Shown here in pieces: positions 1-5,583 of a stretch of DNA of 5,983 nt. The translations under genes and the position numbers were made by a program. The notes under the pieces were generated by a model. The model was not told the DNA's origin, did not search any database, and saw nothing but the letters and a program-made list of their open reading frames with translations. Source of the stretch: Chloroflexota bacterium. GTDB lineage: Bacteria; Chloroflexota; Dehalococcoidia; Dehalococcoidales; JAUYDJ01. The stretch is taken from assembly GCA_030690025.1 (NCBI GenBank), contig JAUYDJ010000234.1, positions 1 through 5,983 on the forward strand, read 5' to 3'. Every line of letters starts with the position of its first letter. The first letter of the stretch is position 1.

Positions 1-1
1 T

Positions 2-733
2 GACCAACGCCTGAAAGAGAGCCAGGCGCAGCTGATTCAGGCGGAAAAGCTGACCTCGCTGGGGCAGTTGGCCGCATCCGTGGCCCACGAGGTCAACAAT
101 CCCCTGTCCGGTGTCCTGGTCTATACGCAGCTCCTGGCCAAAAAAATTGCCGCCGACAACATCGCCAAAGAGGTCACATTGGGCTACCTGAAGAAAATGG
201 AGACGGAACTCACCCGCAGCACCCGTTTAATCAGAAACCTCCTCGATTTTGCGCGCCAGTCCACTCCCAGTTTCCGCGAAGTGGATATTAACGAGGTCAT
301 TGGCCGGGCTTTCGAGCTGGCGTCTCACTCGGCGCAGCTGCAGCACATCGAGGTATTGAAAGAGCTTGACCCCAATTTGCCGAAGCTGATGGCTGATTTC
401 GACCAGTTGCAACAGGTCTGCACCAATCTCATCCTGAACGCTATCCAGGCTATGCCCCAGGGTGGACGGTTGACCATACGCACCGCAACGGATGACAGAT
501 GGGTAAAGATAGAGGTCGTGGATACCGGCTGCGGCATATCCAAGGAAAACATGGCCAAGCTGTTTACCCCTTTCTTCACCACCAAGCAGCAGGTGAAAGG
601 GGTCGGCCTGGGCCTGGCGGTGGCCTACGGCATAATTCAGCGCCACCAGGGACGGATAGAGGTGCAGAGCGAGGCAGGCAAGGGCAGCACCTTTACTATT
701 TTTCTGCCGCTCAATACCCTGCCCAAGGGATAG
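2..733 (+). CDS. Sensor histidine kinase, C-terminal part (5' end outside window)
   Basis: This is the transmitter half of a two-component sensor kinase; it should autophosphorylate on histidine and pass phosphate to a receiver aspartate. The frame is open from base 2, giving 243 visible residues, so any internal start is only an in-frame codon. Visible motifs, counted from base 2: a short helical lead-in (ESQAQLIQAEKLTSLGQLA); the H-box AHEVNNPL with phospho-accepting His29 (codon 86-88); the N-box NLILNAIQAM with Asn146; the G1 box DTGCGI (Asp174); the F-box LFTPFFTTK; and the G2 box GVGLGLAVAYG around 200-210. The HExxNPL style H-box is typical of NtrB-like (HPK4) kinases. All catalytic residues are present, so it looks active. 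The sensor region is missing, so the signal is unknown. It is followed 55 bases later by a receiver gene, its likely partner. The receiver fused to the hydrogenase is a second possible target. Confidence 0.93.
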   Translation, partial: DQRLKESQAQLIQAEKLTSLGQLAASVAHEVNNPLSGVLVYTQLLAKKIAADNIAKEVTLGYLKKMETELTRSTRLIRNLLDFARQSTPSFREVDINEVIGRAFELASHSAQLQHIEVLKELDPNLPKLMADFDQLQQVCTNLILNAIQAMPQGGRLTIRTATDDRWVKIEVVDTGCGISKENMAKLFTPFFTTKQQVKGVGLGLAVAYGIIQRHQGRIEVQSEAGKGSTFTIFLPLNTLPKG

Positions 734-747
734 ACTTTTGATAATAG

Positions 748-766
748 GGTCACTATGGTAGTGACT
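748..766 (+). promoter_or_regulatory. Perfect 7-bp inverted repeat (possible operator or mRNA hairpin)
   Basis: GTCACTA (749-755) and TAGTGAC (759-765) are perfect inverted repeats around a 3-base TGG; a G-T wobble at 748/766 could add one pair. It lies 15 bases after the kinase stop and 11 bases before the AAGGAGG of the next gene. There is no T-run after it, so it is not an ordinary intrinsic terminator. It could be a protein-binding dyad or an RNA hairpin that tunes translation of the receiver. An ATG at 755 inside the dyad opens a 12-codon frame (MVVTEQKEGGRD) ending in TAA at 791-793, overlapping the proposed receiver start. No clear promoter was recognised in the gap. Confidence 0.35.
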
Positions 767-776
767 GAGCAGAAAG

Positions 777-783
777 AAGGAGG
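777..783 (+). promoter_or_regulatory. Shine-Dalgarno AAGGAGG for first receiver gene
   Basis: AAGGAGG is a full match to the anti-Shine-Dalgarno core. It is 5 bases from ATT at 789 and far from the first usual start codon in frame (GTG at 810, 26 bases downstream). It therefore decides the start in favour of ATT 789. The receiver frame upstream runs back to a TGA at 762-764 with no ATG, GTG or TTG. Confidence 0.7.
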
Positions 784-788
784 CAGAG

Positions 789-1178
789 ATTAATAGACTC
801 CCCATACTCGTGGTGGATGACGAACCGATTGTCCGTGAGTCGCTGAAGGACTGGCTTGAGGACGCCGGCTATCAGGTGGCCACGGCTGAGACCGGCGAAG
901 AAGCTCTGGAGATGGTCGCCAAGCAGGAGTTCGGCGTGGTGGTACTCGATGTCAGATTACCGGGCAAGACCGGTATCACCATCCTGAAGGAATTGAAGAC
1001 CGTGAAGCCCGGGCTTAAGTCCATCGTGATAACCGCCTATCCTTCCACGGAGCTTGCCGTGGAAGCATTAAAGCTGGGCGCTGTCGACTACCTGGTGAAG
1101 CCGGTAGCGCCTGATGACCTGGAGAAACTTATTCGTGAGACACTCTTGAAGTGTGAAAGCAAGAACAAGGAGGTCTGA
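789..1178 (+). CDS. Stand-alone response regulator receiver protein
   Basis: This is a single CheY-like receiver domain of 129 residues if started at ATT 789, with no DNA-binding or enzymatic output domain. Visible active-site residues: Asp10-Asp11 in ILVVDDE (Mg2+ binding), phospho-acceptor Asp54 in VVVLDVRLPG, Thr82 in VITAYPS and Lys104 in DYLVKPV. The domain fills almost the whole chain, with a short charged tail (KCESKNKEV). The first usual start in frame, GTG 810, would cut off the beta-1 strand before the acidic pair and has no ribosome site at proper distance. ATT 789 behind AAGGAGG is therefore preferred. It likely takes phosphate from the kinase upstream and acts as a phosphate shuttle or sink, or by protein contact. 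Its stop is one base before the proposed start of the next gene, so the two should be translationally coupled. Domain identity is certain; the start is less so. Confidence 0.92.
   Translation: MNRLPILVVDDEPIVRESLKDWLEDAGYQVATAETGEEALEMVAKQEFGVVVLDVRLPGKTGITILKELKTVKPGLKSIVITAYPSTELAVEALKLGAVDYLVKPVAPDDLEKLIRETLLKCESKNKEV
1167..1173 (+). promoter_or_regulatory. Shine-Dalgarno AAGGAGG for the receiver-hydrogenase fusion
   Basis: A second perfect AAGGAGG lies inside the last codons of the stand-alone receiver gene, 6 bases before ATT 1180. The alternative usual start, GTG 1153, lies upstream of this site and has no purine-rich ribosome site of its own. The arrangement mirrors the one at 777-791. 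Confidence 0.65.
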
Positions 1179-1179
1179 G

Positions 1180-3507
1180 ATTATTCACAGGAACGCGATA
1201 CTGGTGGTGGACGATGAGGCAATTGTCCGTGAGTCAATCAAGGACTGGCTGGAGGACGCCGGCTACCAGGTAGCCACGGCTGAGACCGGCGAGGAGGCCC
1301 TGGAGCTAATCGGGAAGCGCGACTTTGGCTTCATGATACTTGACATAAGGCTGCCAGGTAAGACCGGCATCGAGGTGCTGAAGGAGGTAAAGGCGCAGCG
1401 TCCCTGGATAAAGTCGGTCATTGTCACCGCTTACCCATCGGCGGAGACCACGGCGGAGGCCGCCAGGCTGGGTGCTATCGATTACCTCATCAAGCCGGTT
1501 GTCCCCGACGGGCTGGAAAAGCTCATCCGTGAGACGATTGAGTCGGCCGGGCGGGAGCCGACCGTGACTACCGTAGAGGTGCGTCCTAAACCTCCCGTAA
1601 AAGCGCCGGAAATTAAGCGGTCGGTTGTTATTACCCGGGAGGGACTGAAGACACTGGTGGAAGGACTGGCGGAAGACATGGAGGTGGTGGGCGTTAAGTC
1701 CAGGAACGGCAAGTATGACTACGATAAGATAACCGCTTTTGCGGAACTCAGTCTCAACTATGATGTCTCGGTGACGCCGCCGACCCGATACCTGCTGCCG
1801 CCTTTAGAGACCCTGTTCAAATTCAAGCTCGGCGCTGCTCTGGAGCTAAAACCAGCGGCAGATACAACCCGCCGGGCCATTATAGGCGTGCATCCCAGCG
1901 ATATCAAGGCCATGGAGATGCTTGACGAGGCTTTCATGGCCACTAACCCCGACCCCAACTATCACGCCCGGCGGCAAAACACCGTAATCATCGGCGTTGA
2001 CTGCCTTAATCCATCGCCCAAATCATTTGCCCCCAGCATGGGCACTCATCTGGCGGAGACCGGCTTCGACTTGCTACTGACGGATATCGGTGATGATAGA
2101 TATGTGGTCAATGTAGGCTCGGCGAAGGGCGATGAGTTGCTGGAGAAGCATACAAAGGTCAGGGAGCCTACCGGCGACGAGATAGCCCGGCAGAAGGCAG
2201 TCAGAGACGAGGCATTCTACAAGTACCGGCTGTCGCTTAACGTGCCGCGGGAAAGGCTGCCCAAGCTCCTGGACGACAGCTACGACAGCCCTTACTGGGA
2301 ATCACGCAGCGCCACCTGCCTGAGCTGCGGCTCCTGTGTCATGGTCTGCCCCACCTGTTTCTGCTTCAACGTGCAGGACGAGGTGGCGCTGAACCTGAAG
2401 GATGGGGAACGCCTCCGCCACCGCGATGGCTGCACGCTGATTGATTTTGCCCGGGTGGCCAGTGGTGAGAATTTCCGCCACGACAAGGCCAGCCGGTTCC
2501 GTCACCGGATTTACCGTAAGGGCAAGTATATCCTGGAAAGATACGGCCGGATTGGCTGCGTGGGCTGCGGCCGCTGCGCTACCGCCTGCCTGGCCGATAT
2601 CGCCAGCCCGCTGGAAGCCTTCAATGCCCTGGCGGAGTCGGCCCGGATTCAGGAAGCAGCGCGGCGGGTAATCAGCGAAATCCAGCCCAGGACGGAGCTT
2701 TACACACCCCGCCCCGCCGAGCTGGTCAGGGTGAGGGAACTGACTGCGAGAGAGAAAGTCTTCGAGTTCAGGTTCAAGGACGGGAGCGCCCTGGGACAGC
2801 TTCCCGGGCAGTTTGTCGAGGTCTCGGTAATGGGCGTGGGTGAAGCGCCTATTTCTATCTCCACCTCGCCTACCCGGGGTAAGTCTTTCCAGCTGGCGGT
2901 AAGAAACGTTGGCGACGTGACCAATGCCCTGCACAAGCTCCAGGCGGGAGCCGTGGTTGGCATCCGAGGGCCGTTCGGCAACGGCTTTCCAATTCAGGCT
3001 CTCGAGGGACGCGATGTCTTATTGATAGCCGGGGGTATCGGCCTCTTCCCGCTGCGGTCGCTGCTGCAGTTCATCCTTGACCGGCGGGACTCTTTCAAGC
3101 GGGTTATCCTGCTCTATGGGTCCAGGTCGCCGGCGGAGCGGCTCTTCCCGGAGGAGCTTGCCGACTTGAGCCAGCGCCGCGATATTGAGTTCCACGAGAC
3201 GGTAGACAAGGGCGACGCCACCTGGCAGGGTAACGTGGGCGTTATCACCACGCTCATACCGAAGGTAAATATCGACCCTAAGAAGACTATCGCGATAGCC
3301 GTGGGCCCGCCCATAATGTACCGCTTTGTCATTGGCGAGCTGAAGAAGCGGGACCTCGCCGATGACAATGTGATAGTATCGCTGGAGCGAAGGATGAAAT
3401 GCGGCGTGGGTAAGTGCGGCCACTGCCAGATTAATGGCGTATATGTCTGTCAGGAAGGGCCGGTCTTTACCCTCACCCAGCTCAGAAAAATGAGGGAAGC
3501 GGTGTGA
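1180..3507 (+). CDS. hydBG: Fusion: response-regulator receiver + hydrogenase beta (4Fe-4S) + gamma (FAD/NAD(P), 2Fe-2S) subunits
   Basis: This is one uninterrupted 775-residue chain (from ATT 1180) with three modules. Residues 1-120 are a complete receiver: Asp11-Asp12, acceptor Asp55, Thr83, Lys105. A Pro/Lys/Val-rich linker (about 125-148) leads to a HydB/AsrA-like module (about 149-480) with two CxxCxxCxxxC sites: C380/383/386/390 followed by PTCFCF, and C460/463/466/470. Residues about 507-775 are HydG/AsrB-like: flavin motif EAPISIS (555-561), RGPFGNGFP, nucleotide motif AGGIGLFPLRSL (from 617), and a C-terminal [2Fe-2S] site C741/C746/C749/C757. This is the diaphorase arm that links a [NiFe] hydrogenase to NAD(P); subunit genes directly follow. 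HydB and HydG are normally separate and lack a receiver. GTG 1153 would add nine residues and overlap the previous gene, but lacks a ribosome site. Assignment of the redox modules is strong; NAD versus NADP preference is not readable. Confidence 0.93.
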   Translation: MIHRNAILVVDDEAIVRESIKDWLEDAGYQVATAETGEEALELIGKRDFGFMILDIRLPGKTGIEVLKEVKAQRPWIKSVIVTAYPSAETTAEAARLGAIDYLIKPVVPDGLEKLIRETIESAGREPTVTTVEVRPKPPVKAPEIKRSVVITREGLKTLVEGLAEDMEVVGVKSRNGKYDYDKITAFAELSLNYDVSVTPPTRYLLPPLETLFKFKLGAALELKPAADTTRRAIIGVHPSDIKAMEMLDEAFMATNPDPNYHARRQNTVIIGVDCLNPSPKSFAPSMGTHLAETGFDLLLTDIGDDRYVVNVGSAKGDELLEKHTKVREPTGDEIARQKAVRDEAFYKYRLSLNVPRERLPKLLDDSYDSPYWESRSATCLSCGSCVMVCPTCFCFNVQDEVALNLKDGERLRHRDGCTLIDFARVASGENFRHDKASRFRHRIYRKGKYILERYGRIGCVGCGRCATACLADIASPLEAFNALAESARIQEAARRVISEIQPRTELYTPRPAELVRVRELTAREKVFEFRFKDGSALGQLPGQFVEVSVMGVGEAPISISTSPTRGKSFQLAVRNVGDVTNALHKLQAGAVVGIRGPFGNGFPIQALEGRDVLLIAGGIGLFPLRSLLQFILDRRDSFKRVILLYGSRSPAERLFPEELADLSQRRDIEFHETVDKGDATWQGNVGVITTLIPKVNIDPKKTIAIAVGPPIMYRFVIGELKKRDLADDNVIVSLERRMKCGVGKCGHCQINGVYVCQEGPVFTLTQLRKMREAV

Positions 3508-4247
3508 TGAAGCCTAAAGTAGCGTTCTTTGATTTTTCCGGCTGTGAAGGTTGCCAGCTGGATGCCCTCAACCTCGATGCCGGGGATGTGGTCGACCTGC
3601 TCAACGCGGTGGACATTGTCAACTTCCGCGAGGTCATGACGGAGCGGGCCGACGACTACGATATTGCCTTTATCGAGGGCAGCGTTACCCGGGAATCAGA
3701 AATAGCCCGTCTGCAGAAGATACGCAGCCAGGCCAAGGTTCTCGTCGCCCTGGGCGCATGCGCCAGCATCGGGGGAGTGAACTGCCTGAAGAACCACCTG
3801 CCCATGGAAGAGGCCCTGCGCATAGTTTACGGGGATAAAGCCGGCTACTATGACACCATTCCGGCGCGCCCGGCTAACGCGGTTGTCGCGGTGGACTACT
3901 ACGTGCGGGGTTGTCCTCCCGTCACCGGTGAGCTGGTCAAGGTGGTTAAAGCTCTGCTGCTGGGTAAAAAGCCCGAAATACCTAACTTCCCGGTCTGTGT
4001 GGAGTGCAAGATGGCGGGCAACATCTGTGTTTTTGAAAGGGGCAAGACTTGCCTGGGCCCGGTAATCAGGGCGGGCTGTTCGGCGATATGCGTCACCAGC
4101 GGCCGGCACTGTTGGGGCTGCCGCGGCCTGGTGGATGAGCCTAACGTAGACTCCGAGAAGGACATACTTCAAAAATATGGCCTGACCGTGGCGCAGGTGG
4201 TGGAGAAGTTCAAGATTTATAACACTTATGGGGACGTGGCGAAATGA
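3507..4247 (+). CDS. hydD: [NiFe] hydrogenase small subunit, group 3-type (sulfhydrogenase delta)
   Basis: This is the electron-transfer subunit that pairs with the Ni-Fe subunit and carries a chain of [4Fe-4S] clusters; 246 residues. Proximal-cluster ligands are visible: C13 and C16 in SGCEGCQ, C85 in GACASIGG, and C136 in RGCPP. Eight further cysteines in the C-terminal third (164, 167, 174, 182, 191, 195, 202, 205) are enough for two more clusters. There is no signal peptide or twin-arginine motif, so the enzyme is cytoplasmic. ATG 3507 overlaps the fusion's stop by one base (TGATG); GTG 3504 directly before it is also in frame. AGGGA at 3493-3497 is 9 bases from the ATG, which supports 3507. 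The fold is shared with NuoB-type complex I subunits, but the C-terminal cysteine-rich part and the neighbours fit group 3 hydrogenase. Confidence 0.93.
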   Translation: MKPKVAFFDFSGCEGCQLDALNLDAGDVVDLLNAVDIVNFREVMTERADDYDIAFIEGSVTRESEIARLQKIRSQAKVLVALGACASIGGVNCLKNHLPMEEALRIVYGDKAGYYDTIPARPANAVVAVDYYVRGCPPVTGELVKVVKALLLGKKPEIPNFPVCVECKMAGNICVFERGKTCLGPVIRAGCSAICVTSGRHCWGCRGLVDEPNVDSEKDILQKYGLTVAQVVEKFKIYNTYGDVAK

Positions 4248-5509
4248 AATCAATAAACCTGAAGGTGAATCAAATAACCCGGGTAGAGGGACACGGCAAC
4301 ATTGTGCTGAAAGTGTCTGGCGGCAAGATTCAAGAGCTTAAGTGGGAGGTTACCGAGTCCCCACGCTTCTTTGAGGCCATGATGCGCGGCCGCTATTACG
4401 AAGATGTGCCCTACCTTGCCTCCCGCATCTGCGGCATCTGTTCCATCGCCCATACCACCGCCTCAATCCAGGCCGTCGAAGCGGCTTTTGGCATTCAACC
4501 CTCCGCGCAGACCATGCTGCTGCGCAAGCTGCTGTTTAATGCCGAGCTGCTGGAGAGCCATGTGCTGCATGTCCTGTTCCTGGCCGCCCCCGACTTCCTC
4601 GGCGCGGGCAGCGTCTTCCCCCTGCTGCAAACTCATCCGGATATTGTCGTCATGGCGCTGCGGTTGAAAAAGCTGGCCTATAACCTGGCGGAGGCGCTGG
4701 CCGGCCGCAAGACACACCCCCTGTCCTGCGAGGTCGGCGGCTTTGCCAAAATGCCCGACCTGAAGGAACTTGAAGCCATCCGTAAGCGGCTGGAAGCGGC
4801 CCTGGTCGATTTCGATACCGTGGTGGGGCTTTATAAGGGCCTGCGTATCCCCGATTTTACCCGCGAGACGGAGTACATCGCTCTCAAAGACGCCGGGGAG
4901 TATGCCTTTATCAGCGGCGATATTGCCTCGACGGATGCCGGCATCATACCCCTGAGCAATTACCTCAAGGTAACCAATGAGTTCTGCGTCCCGCACTCTA
5001 CCGCCAAGTATACCCGGCACAAGCGGGACTCTTACATGGTCGGGGCGCTAGCCCGGTTCAACAACAATCATAAACAGCTTCTCCCCCGCGCCCAGAAGGT
5101 AGCCGCCGAGCTTGGGCTTAAAGCGCCCTGCTATAACCCGTTTATGATAACGGTGGCCCAGCTGGTGGAGTCCTTCCACGCCGCCGAGGACAGCATCAAC
5201 CTGATTGACCAGATACTATCGCGTGGGGTTGCAACCGAGGACAATGCAGTGAAACCAAAAGCGGGGAGGGGTATCGGTGCGGTGGAGGCGCCGCGGGGCA
5301 TTCTATTCCATGACTACACCTTTGACAAGAATGGCGTGCTGACCAACGCCAACTGCGTTATCCCCACCAATCAGAACCACAACAACATACAGAAAGATAT
5401 GGAGGCACTGGTGCCGCTAATACTGGACCGGCCTGAGGATGAAATCAGGCTGAGGTTGGAGATGCTGGTCAGGGCCTACGACCCGTGTATTTCCTGCTCA
5501 ACGCATTGA
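4244..5509 (+). CDS. hydA: [NiFe] hydrogenase large (catalytic) subunit, group 3b-like (sulfhydrogenase alpha), no C-terminal extension
   Basis: This catalytic subunit binds the Ni-Fe(CN)2CO site and splits or makes H2. It has 421 residues, normal for the group 3 family. The conserved early RVEGH (14-16 region) is present. The L1 motif RICGICSIAH gives C63 and C66, and the L2 motif DPCISCSTH gives C415 and C418, so all four Ni-Fe cysteines exist. Other family signatures are ELLESHVLH near 110-118 and EAPRG near 350. The protein ends exactly at the L2 histidine: TGA follows CAT directly. The usual short tail removed by a maturation protease is therefore absent. ATG 4244 overlaps the small-subunit stop by four bases (ATGA), which implies coupled translation and equal amounts. 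The order fusion-small-large equals hydB-G-D-A of sulfhydrogenases. No maturation genes are in the window. Confidence 0.95.
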   Translation: MKSINLKVNQITRVEGHGNIVLKVSGGKIQELKWEVTESPRFFEAMMRGRYYEDVPYLASRICGICSIAHTTASIQAVEAAFGIQPSAQTMLLRKLLFNAELLESHVLHVLFLAAPDFLGAGSVFPLLQTHPDIVVMALRLKKLAYNLAEALAGRKTHPLSCEVGGFAKMPDLKELEAIRKRLEAALVDFDTVVGLYKGLRIPDFTRETEYIALKDAGEYAFISGDIASTDAGIIPLSNYLKVTNEFCVPHSTAKYTRHKRDSYMVGALARFNNNHKQLLPRAQKVAAELGLKAPCYNPFMITVAQLVESFHAAEDSINLIDQILSRGVATEDNAVKPKAGRGIGAVEAPRGILFHDYTFDKNGVLTNANCVIPTNQNHNNIQKDMEALVPLILDRPEDEIRLRLEMLVRAYDPCISCSTH

Positions 5510-5583
5510 GTCGATGGCTAACAGGAACACATGACCACTTGAACACTTCCTGAAAAGCGCTCCCCGGCGAGGGAAGGGAGAGC
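5510..5583 (+). other. Short intergenic gap, no clear terminator
   Basis: These 74 bases separate the hydrogenase large subunit from the next gene. There is a weak 5-bp hairpin at the stop codon (CTCAA 5497-5501, TTGAG 5506-5510) without a T-run, so no intrinsic terminator is seen. The next gene may be in the same transcript. Near the 3' end, CTCCC (5560-5564) could pair with GGGAG (5576-5580), which overlaps the ribosome site of the next gene. No convincing promoter was found. Confidence 0.4.

Larger units (their letters stand above)
777..1539 (+). repeat. Tandem duplication of a receiver-domain unit including its ribosome binding site
   Basis: The unit starting at 777 is repeated from 1167. 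Both copies begin with AAGGAGG, then 5-6 bases ending in GAG, then ATT, and both continue into receiver domains. By hand alignment from ILVVDDE to LIRET, 81 of 113 residues are identical. The longest exact DNA match noted is 20 bases (879-898 and 1273-1292). Most replacements are conservative (V/I, L/I, K/R, E/D). This fits an old tandem duplication in which the second copy became joined to the hydrogenase gene downstream. The repeat's 3' limit is set by loss of protein similarity near 1539 and is approximate. Confidence 0.75.

Noticed and set aside
227..805. Long open frame on the minus strand opposite the kinase
   Set aside because: It lies opposite a clear histidine kinase with all motifs, has no recognisable domain, and open antisense frames are expected in GC-rich coding DNA.
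810..1178. GTG 810 as the start of the first receiver
   Set aside because: It would remove most of the beta-1 strand before the acidic Asp pair, and the ribosome site is 26 bases away.
2350..2366. Extra cysteines in CPTCFCF after the first cluster motif as an unusual site
   Set aside because: As I recall, a CPTCxCF-like stretch is usual in HydB/AsrA-type proteins, so it is not a peculiarity of this copy.
2302..2934. Long open frame on the minus strand opposite the iron-sulfur/flavin modules
   Set aside because: It is low-complexity, rich in Gly, Ala and Arg, has no recognisable motif, and is fully covered by the conserved plus-strand frame; it is a codon-usage shadow.
3504..4247. Complex I NuoB-type subunit
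   Set aside because: The proximal-cluster motifs are shared, but the eight extra cysteines at the C-terminus and the adjacent L1/L2-bearing large subunit make it a hydrogenase small subunit.
4244..5509. Group 3c (Mvh/Vhu) or 3d (Hox) hydrogenase instead of 3b
   Set aside because: The fused B and G modules with a C-terminal [2Fe-2S] site and the order B-G-D-A match sulfhydrogenases. MvhD-type and HoxF/U-type partners are absent. A tree would be needed for a firm class.
5497..5510. Terminator at the end of the large-subunit gene
   Set aside because: There are only five base pairs, it overlaps the last codons, and no T-run follows.
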